Assembly (NCBI GenBank): GCA_001179505.1
Contig: CDMY01000348.1
Coordinates: forward strand, 35,432 to 99,431
Reading direction: 5' to 3'
Length of the DNA: 64,000 bases
Source: Vitrella brassicaformis
Taxonomy: Eukaryota > Sar > Vitrellaceae
Part shown: piece by piece, positions 22,501-35,271 of the stretch
Layout: every line of letters begins with the position of its first letter
Position numbering within the stretch: position 1 is the stretch's first letter
Notes under the pieces: generated by a model
The model's input: the letters and a program-made list of their open reading frames with translations, nothing else
Told to the model about the DNA's origin: nothing
The model's database searches: none
Translations under genes and position numbers: made by a program

Positions 22501-25500
22501 GGTGTGCGTTCAAAAAGTGGCGCTCCACAAACTCGACCTTTTTTGAAGTGTAGTTGTGGACGATGTATGTAACGCTGTGAGGGAAGGAGGACTCGTTCAT
22601 TGCAATGTAATAGTCATTATCTCCAACACTCCTGCGATAGACAGGGACGAGTAGGTGCGAATGCCACAAGAGCTTCTTGGCATCGGCTTGCTTGCCTGTA
22701 TTCTATGTAGAGCTTCTGCGGCTGCATGTCATCCTTGGTGGGCATCAGCACTTGCAGGGGGTATCTGTGCGTCGGCCAGTACACGCCCAGCCGGTGCCAC
22801 TCCTTGATGCCGTACTCCCGTTTGCTGTCCACCGTCATGACCACGCCCTTCTCCCCTTCAGTGAGTGTCTCTTGCGTCTTGTACAGTCTCTTCCACCCAG
22901 TGCCCTGCACCGACGCCATGCCCGCCTCAAGCGGCGACCCACCCACTGCCAGCGGGCCGCGACGAACACTCACACCGTCAGCCGGCCTGGATGAACACAA
23001 GCAACAAAGGATCAGCGGACAATGTGCCTCCCTGCTTGCCTACTTTGCCTCGCTCGTCACGGCGAAAGGCGATTCTTTCTCGTCTTCCGGTGGCGCTTCG
23101 GCGGGCTCGACAGGCTCGGGAGCACCTGCTGGCAGTGAGCGGCAGACAAGGGCGCGCTGAATGTCTTGCCCTGCTGTCTCGAGGGGCGTGATCTCTATCG
23201 ACTGGATGATCCGCTCAAGGAGGGCCGGCTGATTTCACAGAGGAGGAAGTAGCCGAGCTTCAGAGCATTATGGAATTGTTGCAATTGGCTAACCTTCTCT
23301 GCAGGGTCAAGGAGCGAGTGCACGTCGGATGGAAGGATGGATCCAAGGCTGCGGTCGTTCAGACGGAGCGAGAAGTATCGCTGCTCCCATTTGCTGAAGG
23401 CGACGACTAGGATGTTGTGCACACAGACGGCAGCGAGAGGCGCCTTCGGCTCGTCATAGAGGGCGATGAGCAGCGGCCCGCTGACGGCAGGGGCAATCCC
23501 ATCGTCGATCTCCTTCTGCTGCAGGTGAAGGGCCACAGTGCGCTCGCGGACAATCAGTGCCTCATCTATCTCATGCGTCATCAGCTTGTGACACTCCTGC
23601 AAGCCAGAGACACCACAAGTCTTTGCGTTGCACGCAACCCTGCTTCATCCACACGCACCTCTGCGGTGAGCGGATCGGTCTCTCCCTTGTCACGAGCAGG
23701 CGTCTCCATTGCTCTCCGGGAGAAGCCATCGCTCGCCGAGAGGACAGATTCAGGAGTCAGGTCGATGACCAGTCTCCCTGCGTCGCCCTCGGTCAGCCTG
23801 ACGCCCTTGGCCAGCTCGTAGGCAACAGCATCCCTGACCTTGGCGTCCCTCAGGTTGAGGTGGCTCGACCCGCCGCCCTTGCCCGTCATCGCTCGGCTCA
23901 CCAGGGATGGCATCTGACAGGACCGACGGCAATATCAATGTGTGCCATGTGTTGTGTGGCTTGGTTACATGGTAGAGACGGGTAGAGTCGACGAGATACG
24001 TGCCGCGCTGTGCTGATGTGCCGTGGGTGGGAGTGGCTGTAACGATGAAGTGGATGAACGGGCGAAGCCGCTCATACACAGCCACAGTGGCACGGCATAA
24101 CGTCGGCAGAGGCACCTCCTCAATCGCCTCTTCCTCTGCAGCCTTCTCTTTCGCCTCAGGAGCCTCGGCTGCCTCTGCCGCCTGTGTCTCGTCTTCCTTG
24201 GTCTCCCCTGCTGCTGCTGCTGCTGCTGCTGCTGTCGTGGGAGGAGGTTTGACCGGGAAGCTCTCATAGGTCCGCTCGACCGTGAGCAGAGGCTTTTCGC
24301 GGCTCTGCAAGGCCTTGTGTGTCAGCTCCTCCTCCACAGCCAGCCGCATCCGCTCCCTCTCATCCACCACCTCCACAGGCCGCAACACGCCGTCCTCACC
24401 CTCACCGGGTTCCTCAACCACCCGTGGCGCCTCCTCCCTCTCCTCGTGCGTCTCCTCTGCCTCTTCCCCGGCGATCCGGGGGCCTGTTTCGGCCGCCCCG
24501 GCGGGGAGGGCATCTTCGATCAGCTCCGACTGGAGGAAGGCGAGCAGCTGGTCACGACGATTGGATGGAGGGGGGAGGGCCAGCCTGATGCGCTGCTCCG
24601 GATGGGGGTGAGACAGCACCTTGGTGAAGTCCTGATGAGTGACATTCACACGCATCTAGCGGGATTCGTTTTTTCTTGGCTCGTGCGATCCAACCTGGGT
24701 CAGAAGGACTGTTTGTGCGTAGGCCTCCCTCTGTGCGGTGATGGCCTCGACGCGGCCTGCTTGTGCGGCGCTCACGAGTGACGCCCACGCCACTCGCACA
24801 GCCACCGCCTGCTGCGAGTGCAGCTCCTCGGCAGCCAGAAGGAAAAGCAGCTCGCCGAATTGATGGCTCTCAGCAAACAGCGTCAGATTGTGCGGCGGCG
24901 CCACCAAAGCTCGCCCATTTCCTAATCGCGGTCCCGCCAGCGGCACTGTCAGCCGAGCCGTCGCGCAGCTGGCCGCCTCTGTGACACCAACCATCGCCAC
25001 ACGGCCACTGGCGTCCTTGCCGTCCACCAGTGGATTTCTCTTTATCCAAAAGTGGAAGAAACGGCCGCCAGCAACGATGAGGTCATCCCACACTCGCACA
25101 TCGGGGGCAGCAGAGGTCGGGGGGAGAGATGGGGAGGGAAGAGTTGGAGCGGGGCGCCTGGGGCGGGTAGGGAACAGGGGTGTGATTGGTGGTGTGCCGG
25201 CCACCAGTCTGCGTGTTTTGTTGCGGTGGTCGATGGAGTCTTTGGCCTCGTCGGCCATGTCGATGTCGTTCAGGACCGTTGGAGGCGCGGCCACGTTCTC
25301 AACTGACAGAACAGAGGATGCCGAGAAAGAAGCAAATGGAGTGATCTGCCTGTCGGTATACCTGCACAGAGAATCTCGATGCGGTCCTTTTTGACCACAC
25401 GGAGAGACTCTGACAGTACCTCGACGAGCTCGTGGATCATGTTGGAGTCCTGAGGAGGCACGAGCAGCTTGCATGCATGACGCTGTGTCCGTCCATCCAT

Positions 25501-28500
25501 GCCCACCCTGAAGAGGTTGGTCTTTGTCCCCACGAGCACCCGCACATCGTCGATGAGCACGTGGACCAGATAGTTGCCTCCCGTCTCGTTGTCATAGCCC
25601 ACCAGCTTCACGCAGAACGGCTCAATCATCCGATAGGCAGTCAGCTGCAGTAGAGCAGTCAGTGCACAAGGATACAGACCGTCGTGTGTTCCAATGTTTT
25701 GATCTTTCATACAGCTGACCACAAGGTAGTGAGAAGAGACCGCGCGTCCCTTGCGCCCAATGAGCTCAGTAGCCTCCGCGGGCCACTGGTAGGGAGCCGT
25801 CAGCGTGCCCCTCAGGATGCACACTCCCCACACGCCGATGTCGTCAAGGATCGACCCGCCCTCAGCCACGCAATTCGACAGCTTCCGCAACAAATCATCA
25901 ATGGACTCGGCGGCCGACGGATCATCTACATACGAACAGAACCACATCAGAATGTCTTGTCTCTCTCGTCACCGTTGTTGCTGACCAACCCGCAATCTCG
26001 CAGAAGACTCGCACCAGGGGATTGTCACCGAAGTTGGGGTTGAAGGGCTTTGCTTTCCTCTTCTTGATGTCATCGTCGTCGTCGACGTCCAGTCTGGGCG
26101 GAGGTGGGTATGGGATGGTCGGCTGAGAGAACTCGGCTGCTGCTCCCTCAGGCTGCTCCTCTTCGGGCTCGTTGAGCAGCGGTCGGCTGGGGGCCTGCGG
26201 CCGCTGGACGCGATCTCGTGTGCGATGGAGCTCCACCTGCAATGTAGACAAGACCCCTGGTGTCTAGTTACATATATGTGTGCGTGTGTACGCTGCTTGC
26301 GGAGAATGGGTGGGGGGACAAGTCTTGGTCCTCCATGTCCTCATCTCCTTGAGTCATCGGCTGCTCAGCCCGCTGCGCCTCTTTGCCCAGTGGAGGCGGC
26401 CTTGCTCCTGGTCCCTTGGTGGTAGTGCTTGCCCAGACGATGGAGCCATCCTTAAGGCTGCGCCCGTGGGTGTCCAAGATCTCCTCGTGCATCGTGTCCT
26501 CAGGCAGCTCGGTCTCCTCGAGCACCCTACAAGCAGCAAATGATGCTAAGGATGGAAACGCAGACACACAAGCACACTCGCTTGCAGCACCTGATGCGGT
26601 TTGTGTTGATGTCGAGGGATACAGCAAGGTACTGGATGAGGCCTGCCTGCTGGTAAGCTTTCTTCCTCACAGTGATGTAGAACGAGCCCCTGGCCAGTAT
26701 AAACAGCACACAGATATGGGGGATGCATGGGATGCATGTTGTTCGACTGCTCAGATGCTTACTTGAATTCCTTCTGCATTCGGAGGAACTCTGAAGTCTC
26801 CTGCGCCCTGATGAGCTCCTGAGCGAGGAACTCGGACCGGTTAGCGAGATGCGTCACCTCTTGCACAGACTGGGCACGGTAGTTCTCGAACTCATCCTCC
26901 TTTTGCTGCAGCTGGTTCTGAAGCTTGATCGTCTCCCTAGACGCAAGCATGAGACAAAGTACACGTGCACATAGATGCACTGCCACCCACACCTGTCGAC
27001 GGCTCTCTTCTTTTCGGCTTGCAGTGAGCTCCGCATTTCATCGATCTTCCGCGCGTGTTCCTCCTGCGCTTTCTGCAGCTCTTCTTCCTTGACCCGCTTG
27101 GCCTCATCGATGCGAATCTCAGTGTCAGACTGCAGGCAAAGAGAAACACGTAGATGGTATCAAGGAAGCGTATCGTACTTACCTCGGCCTTTTGCAGTGC
27201 CTCTTGCAGCTCATTCAGTCTTGATGCCATTACGTCCTGAGCGCTCTCCAGTGTCTTCTTCAGCGCCTCAGCCTCGTCAGACAACCGCAGCTTCTCTGAA
27301 TTCCAGACGATAATTACAAGCAGAAGATCAGACCTCACGAGCGACATCTGCACTCGCTCTTCACTCACCCTTGCTTGTGGCGTCCAGTGCTTGTTTCAGC
27401 TCGTACACTTCTTTCTCCAGCGCGTCTGCGTCAGCAGGGGGTGCTGGTTGTGTTGGTGGAGGCATCCCTGCGACGGCAGAAGACCCCTCCCCTGACTGCA
27501 CATCTGTCCGACAACAGATCCAGCGAACACATTAATGGACGCAGAAATGGACTGAGATACCTTACCTGTCTGTGCGGCCATTTCGGTGGCGTTGTATTCG
27601 GTCTGTGTGGTCTTCTGGGCCTCGAGCCACTGTCGTGATGTCTGGGTCTCCATGGCCGCTCCCACCTTCCCTTCCTCCTCCTCCTCTTCTTCTCCCTTCA
27701 TGACGATCTCACCCGACGTCTGTGTCTCCATGGGCTGGACCTCTTGCAGGGCTGTCTGTGTCTCCATGCCCTTCAGCTCGACCTTCTCCTTCTCCCCTTC
27801 CTCTTCAACCTCCTCGTCCTTCATAGCCAGGCCAGATGTCTGTGTCTCCATCGGTTTGAGCTCACCCTTAGGAGGGGCTTCTGACGGCAGCTCGCCCGAC
27901 GTTTGTGTCTCCATCACTTGGCCCTCCCTCCTTGTTTCGTCCATCAAGGTGCCTGATGTCTGGGTCTCCATGGGCTTCAGCGCGGCTTTCTCCTTCTCTT
28001 CTCCCATGGCCAGCCCGGACGTCTGTGTCTCCATGGGTTTGAACTCGGCTTTGGGCGCCGCGGGCTCTGCTGCTGCCTCCGCTACCTCTTCGGCCTCTTT
28101 CTCTTCTTTGCCCTCAACCGCTGACTCTTCTGGTTGTTCCTCACCTTCAGCCTCTCGATCAGCCTCAGCCTCAGCCGGGACAGCCTCGCCTTTCGCCTCC
28201 TCCTCTGCTATCGCTCCTGGAGCTTCAGCCTGCTCCTGTTGTGGCTCCGCTGCCTGCTCCTGTTGTGGCTCCGCAGCCTCCTCCTCTTCCTGTGGCTCGA
28301 CTGCGGGCTCCTCAGCTATCTGGAGAGGGGCGGGGGCCGCCTGTGCTGCTGCTGCCTCATCCCTCGCAGCTTGCAGCTGCTCTTGAAGCTCGCCTTCGAT
28401 CTGGTCATGAAGCGCCTTGAGACTCTCGAGGGCCGTGTCCTTCTCCTGCAAAGCCTGCTCGGTGGCGCTCAGCTCCTACGGAAGGTGGAGGGGGCAGAGA

Positions 28501-30658
28501 AAATCTCCACCGCAAGGATGTGACATTGTTGGTTTGTGTACCTTCTCGAGGTCGAGTATGCGTTGCTCCTTTGCCTGACCTATTTCCTGGTTGAGATCCT
28601 CGAGCTTCTTCTCTGACAATTGGAGCTCACGCTGCGAAGAACAGAAAGAACACGTGAGAGAAAACGTTCTTTCGAATGATCCATTGCCCACCTGCAGCTC
28701 ATCGACTTGGTTTTGCATAACACGCTGGTCGGCCAGAAATTCCACCCTCTCGTTCTCTTTGGCAAAGATCATCTGTAGAGGCACGATGGGTGCGGCCTAT
28801 ATGTGAGTCACCTCCCTCCTTGCTTCCTTACTTCTTTCATTCTCTCTTCAGCGTTGGCCTTGAGTTTGTTTGCCAGTTCGACACTCGCGAGGGCAGCCTG
28901 GCGGCGTACACGAAGCTACGGCGAATTGCAGGTGTCCGTCTGCTCATTCCACTGACCTCTTTCTCCGCCTCGAGTGAGGCCATTTGGGCCTGTGCATCCA
29001 CCAAACGCTTCTTCAGCGACTCGATCGAGCCTTGAGCCTCGACCAGCAGCGATTGGTCCCTCAGCTGGTCTTCCAAGCTCCGTGCCTCGCTCTCAAATCG
29101 GGCCTGAAGCAACCAAAGGCAGAATTAGTAAGGCGACGCCAGTCAGCCGGCTCGAAAGTCCCCACCTTTTGCCTCTCAAGACGCTCTCGAGTGATGCGCA
29201 GATCCGTCTGTATCCTATGGAACAGGCAGAGACATAAATAAACAAGCAAATGGACAAGCATTGGCACTGTGACAGCGGCTTTGCCTGTCCTACCCACCGC
29301 CTACCTGTTCAGCTCTGCCCTCAGCCACCCGACTTCAGCGACCAACTCCTCGCGCGACGCATACAGCAAATCCACATGCTCGTGCTGATGGGACAGACGT
29401 GACGCAATGCAGATAGACAAGAGGAATTATGCATAACTAAGGCCATCGCCATCGATCCTCATTACGTACGTCGCTTCCAGGAGGTGGCGGTTCAGCCAGA
29501 AGGGCGACTTCCCTCGTGCGGCGCTTGAGTTTCTCCCTTAGCTTGAGGATCTTCTTCTCCATATACTGCACCTGAAGCATTAACTGCTCCTTACCCTCCT
29601 CGCCGGCACCCGTCTGACAACACAGACAGGGTACTCCTTGCGCTTGTGTGTGGTGTCTCTGCAGGCCTATGTATCCTCCTACTTCTTTCATTGCTGTTGC
29701 GAAGTCCTCTCCCGAGGTCGGGTGCGGCTGTTGGGTGTCCATTAGTGAGCCTTGGCGGTCGGCCTCGTCTCTTTCCCCAATGAGCGACCGCACCTTGTCT
29801 TTCTCCCTCTCTTTCTCCTGCTCCAGGAAGGCAGCACGCTCACGCAAATCCTCTCGCTCCTTCTGCCACTCCATGGTACGCTGGTGGAACTTATGCAGCG
29901 CATCCAAAACGCTCTGTTTGTGAATCATGTCGGCTTTCTTGGGCAGTGAGAGCTTCTGCAGCTTGCCGAGGATCTTGTCGATCTGTGCCGCATACTGCTG
30001 CTGCTTCTGCATGTACGCCTCGCCAGTGGGCCCGCTGCTGCCCAGTCTGTCTGTCCAGAGTGTGAGGGCGTAGAGGGCCTCCGTGAGCTCGTCCAGCAGC
30101 TGGCTGTACTGCTGGCTGTCATCCTCAGGCTTTCTCGGCGAGGGCTTCATTGGCGATTGAAGTGTCTCCTCGCCCCACACAGCTGATCGACAGACACGTG
30201 ATTCGGAGAAGATCAGATGGATGCGACGTGCCCCAAGCAATCGCCTCCTGACCTTTGGGAGGTGCTCTTTGCTTGACAGATCTCTTGAGGCTCTCAGGTC
30301 TCTCTCCGGGCCTCCTCTCCGATGGCACTTCGGGCAGCACCACCCTCTCCCTCACGGTGCGTGGCGACGACAGCCGGGCGGATGGCGGGGAGCCGATCTT
30401 GCCTGCACTGCCGGGCGAGTAGGTCTCCACCTGAGGCCTGCTCTTGCGGTCCGCAAACAGAGGTTTGAGGTCAGGCAGCCCCAGATGATACGGGTCAACC
30501 AGGCCTGCTGCGGCAGGAGCAGGGCGGGCCTGCATACAAGACAATGGGAATATAACAGGAAGGACAGGGATGAATCCATGAGTGCATCGTACCTTGGTCG
30601 CCACCTGAGGCCGCGGTGCGGCCTCACTTGACTGCACTGGCTGTTCTTCCACCTCCAT
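19507..30658 (-). CDS. Very long coiled-coil protein with TQT (LC8-type) motif array
   Basis: The start at 30658 (MEVEEQPVQSSEAAPRPQ) and the last exon (GSDEVSFMPVDFAAYPHF, stop at 19507) are linked by more than twenty exons that join in frame. Order: a Pro/Arg-rich leader (30658-30240); a long coiled coil (about 30180-28470); an acidic Glu/Ala/Gln-rich region; nine METQTSG-like motifs (28035-27566); more coiled coil (27420-26760). A C-terminal part from about 26500 looks mixed or beta-rich rather than coiled (for example FFHFWIKRNPLVDG; VLHFSISKKTYCQDFLLAFEV). It is interrupted by a Glu-rich linker with a short poly-Ala run near 24220. A 300-N gap falls inside the 3' part, so at least one exon may be missing. 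I recognise no family; a cytoskeletal or flagellar scaffold is plausible. Two adjacent genes cannot be fully excluded, but introns near 24660, 25320 and 25950 join cleanly. Confidence 0.6.
19922..20221. other. Assembly gap (300 N)
   Basis: Exactly 300 undetermined bases, suggesting an estimated or default gap length. It sits within the 3' portion of the long coiled-coil gene. Confidence 0.99.
27566..28035 (-). other. Array of eight TQT motifs plus one AQT motif
   Basis: On the minus strand, seven METQT-type motifs (most METQTSG) are followed by TTQTEY and the degenerate AAQTGK, spaced 12-35 residues apart in acidic linkers. The TQT core is the anchor motif recognised by the dynein light chain LC8 (DYNLL). 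Codons differ between copies, so this is not a recent DNA-level tandem duplication. Confidence 0.8.
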
Positions 30659-30936
30659 CCTTCTGTGTGTTGGCTCAATTTGTGCCGGACCGTGAGGGGA
30701 CCAGGCAACGTCGTTCTCAGCCTTGGAATGCTATCTTAGCTCGCAGAGATTGTGAGCTCGCAGGTGCAGAAAATGGTGGTGGTGGTTAAGGGTAAGATTG
30801 TCCGGTGTCCATGCGCTGGGACAAATCTTTCGGGGGGTCAAGATCAGGTGCGCCTCGTCGCAGAGGGTTTTGGAAGCAGGTGTCTGATCTGTGAGTCCGA
30901 CATTCATCATTTCACCATCTTCCGCCACTGTTCACG
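30659..30936. promoter_or_regulatory. Head-to-head promoter region, coiled-coil gene / M13 peptidase
   Basis: 278 bp separate the divergent start codons. No specific element was identified. Confidence 0.4.
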
Positions 30937-33900
30937 ATGAAGAGCCTGAGGCTCCTGTTGGTGTGCTGTGCTTTCATCTTGCACTTATGCCTCTCACAGG
31001 TGATCACCCACACACCTTGGACGCACCCTACAGCCAAGATCTTGCCTGTTGTTTGTCTGCTGTGCGCCGGATCTTTCAGGTCGAATACGGGACTTTGCCT
31101 CCCGAGGAAGGGGAGATTGATGGATCCATGTCGACCCTCGCCAGGGACGTCTTGGCCGCCATGAACACGTCTGCTGACCCATGCAACGTACGTACACATG
31201 CACTCATACGCAGGAAGCCAACCATGACATCCTGGCGACACGTATGTGTGTCCGTGTGTGTGTATGTGTGTGTGGATGGGTGTCTGTGTGGGTGTGTGTT
31301 CAGGATCCTGACACATTTGCGTGTGGAGGATGGGAGACGACGTTCGAGATGCCTCCTGAGGAGGGCCGGTGGTACAAGTCGTTCCACGGCATTCGAAATG
31401 ATACCAGGTGAGTAGACCTGCTGATGGGCAGGCACGTTATTCCATTCGTCCGTACTGTTGAGGATCGCCTCTCTCATGCCCATCGCAGATACATGATTCG
31501 TGAGGTGTTGGAGAGCGGAATTTGCCCATCGCTGCCGGACCAGGGCAACCGCACGAGGGCGCCCGCGGATGGATGGGAAGTCCTTCTCTTCTGCTGGTTC
31601 CAGGTCAGTCGACCAAGCACGGAGCGACACACACAGTCAGTTTTCATTTGGTCCGCTCTTGCTTTGTGTCAGGCCTGCATGGATCGTGATACGCTGGACG
31701 AGCTGGGCACGCAGCCGATGCTCGACTTCCTTGACTCAGAATTGCCCTTCGTGCTGCAGCCATCGATAGACGGATGGGCAGACATGACGCCGCGAGGTGA
31801 GACACACAGACAGACGGACAGACAGACAGACAGGTAGACAGACAGACAGACTGACTGACTGACAGGCAGGTAGGCAGACAGACAGACAGACAGACAGACA
31901 AGACGGACGAGCGCATCAGGAGCGTATATCATTGTGTGTGTGTGTGTATGTGTTGTACATGTGATTCAGAGAGGGGCAGTGTGGCTGTTGAGATGCTGGC
32001 AAAGCTGCACGCTTGGGGCGTCAAATCCACATTCGAAGTTACCGTCGAGCAGAATCCGATAACGTCAGATCCCAGATCAGTCCTCTTCTTGTACCAGGTA
32101 CGCATCACCTAGTCAAATGCTCCGACGGATGCATTCACGCCTATCACCGTTTCGTCCTCGCGCCTCTCAGAGCGGGCTGAATCTCAAGTACACGGAGTAC
32201 GACGAGAACGACACGATCGCGTCCTACCTCACCTTCATGACAGCCGCCCATGAGCTCTTTCAAGAGGCCATTCCCTCTACATCCTCGCTGCGTGGCGCAT
32301 CGTCCGATGGCCGTCTATCGCCAGCCGAGGCCGCCAATGCGTCACTTGCCATCGAGCAGGCCTTGCAGGACATATTCCTGACTCCTGTGGAGGAGAGGGA
32401 CCCCGTCAAGGTCACGAATCAGGTCACTCTGCAGGAGGTCAAGGAGCTGGCGCCCAACATCGACTGGGACCGATTCCTGCAAGTCTTGAGTGAGTGAGCG
32501 CACCAGACAGGAAGAAGGAAGGAAGCAAGCAGATACATCCATGTATATGATGGTGTCTGTGAATGTGAAACGTGTGCAGAGGCTGAGGTCGGCCCTGCCA
32601 ACCAGACGGTCACCAATGAAACCGAGATCGTCATTCATCACCGTGACTACTTTCGGGAGCTGGGGCGACTGATCACAGAAGAGTGGGATGACAAGTCACT
32701 GCTCGCCTACTTCCAATCGCGACTGTTCGTGGCGTAAGCGAATGAGCGGCCACAGCCCTCAGGCGCACACGCAGAGGGTGTGGTGTGTGTATTCCTCCGT
32801 CTGTGTGTGTCTGTTGGGCTGTCAGTGGTGCTGGTCTTTTGAGCCGTGAGTGGACTGACCTGCGTGACACGTTCAATCGCGAGGTGTTAGGTGTTGAGCC
32901 CAAGGAGAGGTGGGATGAATGTCAAAGGGCGGCGGCGCGTTCGCTGCTCAGCTGGGTCGTCACACACACCATACTAAAGGACTTCGACCCACGGGGCAAG
33001 GTGAGTTCCGAAGGGAGTGGCGTGCAGGCAGGATTGCTGCCATGTTTTCAGGTGATTGCCGAAGAGATGCTGGCCAACGTCAGGACAGAGTTCGCCGAGG
33101 TGCTTGAGGAGAGCACGTGGATGAGCAACGACACCAAGTATCCACTCACACACACAGACACACACAGGAAGACAGAGAGAGAGGGAGGGAGGGAGGGAGG
33201 GAGAGAGAGTGACGCTGTGCACAATGTGTCATCGTGCGTATGTTTGGAATACATCCGCGCAGGATTGTGGCGTTTGAGAAGCTCGACAAGATGGCCGACA
33301 GAATTGCCTATCCCGAATGGGTGCTTTCGGCCAACTACTCGTGGCGACTGGCCGACATGTACGGCCCGGAGGACGCAGTCACGGCCCTCGACGTGAGCTT
33401 CTTCAACATGTCCTTCTACCTCAAGAGACAGGGGGTAAACCAATCATATCACATGAATGATGAATGATGGGAGAATGGATGAGTGAGGCATTGGTGTGCC
33501 TGTGTTTGTGGGTGTGTGCCCCTGTGTGTGTGTGTGGCCGTCCAGATCAAGTATGCGGCATCGTTTCATGGTCGTGAGAGGGACGAGGAGGTGTGGTATC
33601 GGACGCCCACAGACGTCAATGCCTATTATCACCCATACTACAATGAAATGGTTTTCCTCGCCGGCATCATCGCGCCGCCAAAATTCCACGTATTCGACGA
33701 AGATGATCCAGAAAATGAGATACTCGCCAAGAAGGTCAGTAGAGGAAGACAGACGTGTACAGGCACGTGCTCATTGTCGCGTGTGTGGGGCGTGATGCAG
33801 GTGTTGAACTACGCTGCTCTTGGCGGCATTATGGGTCACGAACTCACTCACGGCTTCGACGACGCAGGAAGCCAATATGACGCCGACGCCAAGCTGCGGA

Positions 33901-34463
33901 ATTGGTGGAGCGAGGACAGCAAGTCGGCCTTCAACCAGAGCGCCACGTGTGTGGACGCTCAGTACTCCAGCTACGTGGCGCTGACCCCCGCCGACCTGCC
34001 CGGCCTCACGCAAAACATGACACTCAACGGCCGCCTGAGCATGGGCGAGAACATAGCCGACATGGGTGGCATCAAGCTGGCATTCAGGGCGCTCAGCAAC
34101 GATCTGACTGAGGAGGAGATGCAGACACGGCCGCTGGAGGGGGTGGACCTGACTGTCGAGCAGCTCTTTTTCGTCGGATGGGGGCAGGACTGGTGTGAGG
34201 TCACCAGGCCCAAAACGGAGAGAAGGTGAGCAGTGCAGTGCAGCCAAGGAGCATGGATGGACACACAAGGAGCATGCCTGTGCGTGGTTTGTGTGTGCAT
34301 CTGGCTGGCATTCAGTCAACTCGGGACTGCGGTTCACTCTCCCGGTCGGTTCCGCTCGCTGGGGCCCATCTCTAACATGCCAGAGTTCGCCGCGGCGTTT
34401 GACTGCCCCGCTGACTCAGTGGTCAACCGACGAGCCAGGCAGGAGGACTGTCAGGTGTGGTGA
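30937..34463 (+). CDS. M13 family (neprilysin/ECE-like) zinc metallopeptidase
   Basis: The start at 30937 gives a signal peptide (MKSLRLLLVCCAFILHLCLS), after which exon 2 begins at 31080. The M13 N-terminal domain follows (DPCN, then DPDTFACGGW). The catalytic part has NAYYHPYYNEMVFLAGII, the zinc site MGHELTHGFDD (HELTH at 33837-33851), and the third ligand in GENIADMGG (about 34047). The terminus is the typical VHSPGRFRSLGPISNMPEF and ends CQVW, stopping at 34461-34463. M13 enzymes cleave small peptides outside the cell or in the secretory lumen. No transmembrane anchor beyond the signal peptide is visible, so it is probably secreted. Several N-x-S/T sequons are present. The usual FPAG of the substrate-strand motif reads FLAG here. 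Confidence 0.92.
31801..31905. repeat. (CAGA)n intronic repeat
   Basis: A long run of CAGACAGA units with short CTGACTGA interruptions, inside an intron of the M13 gene. Confidence 0.85.
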
Positions 34464-35271
34464 GCCGGCCCGGCCCATGGGCGGGCGGGCGGTGGTTTAG
34501 TTGGTCCTCTTTTTTCGGGGCTGATTACCACACCGTCGGGGCGCGTTAGTGGGAAGGTGGCTTTATCGATCCCTGATAGTAGGGAGGGTGGCGGGATGTG
34601 GTCGTGTGTGTCCCCTTGGTCTTATGGGTGGGCCGTTTTATGGTGTGGTCCTTCAAGTGAGTTCCTTGTTCCCTTGTATGTATGTGTTTACCGCGTGTGG
34701 TACACGCGCTTCGTTATCGCTTTATTGATTGATTGATGGATTGAAGGGGCTGCCCTGCCCCCACTTGTGTGCGGATGGATCTGCAGACACACACAGAGAT
34801 GACTTCGTTGCGCCTGCTGTGCTGCCTGGTGTGTGTGTTTTTTCCACTGCTGGATGCCGAGCCGAGGCTCACGAGCTATACATAGCAATTGTGCACCTAC
34901 ACGCAGAGTGATGTGGTGTCCGCCTGGAACTCAATGCATTGCAATGCACTCATTATTATTCTTCTGCCTGCTCGAGTGCGATTTGTGCGTGGACGTCGTT
35001 GAATCGCTTAACGGCATTAATGGTGATGAGAGACAAATAAGGTCTGTACAGGCACGCACAAGCTGATCAATGAGATGGGCCACACCGACCGACAAGCTCT
35101 ACACTCACACACGCACCCCATCTGTCTACCGCACTTCATGAATTCCACACTCTCACAGACACATGTGATGGATGCATCTCTCTACACACAACACACGACG
35201 CCATGCACTCACTGACACAATGTTGCCGAACCGAAAGAAACATGTGTATGGCCGCCGGCCCTGTCGGCGTG
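34464..35271. other. Convergent intergenic spacer
   Basis: 808 bp between the M13 stop and the arylsulfotransferase-like stop. It includes a short GATT repeat near 34724-34745 and otherwise mixed sequence. No RNA gene or conserved ORF was recognised. Confidence 0.5.

Noticed and set aside
24656-24660. Splitting the long coiled-coil gene at about 24656
   Set aside because: The apparent start there is preceded by an intron acceptor, and exon frames join cleanly across it.
27586-28386. 266-codon plus-strand frame with repeated DVCVSM
   Set aside because: It is the complement of the METQTSG array; the minus strand has coherent exons, coiled coils and known motif logic.
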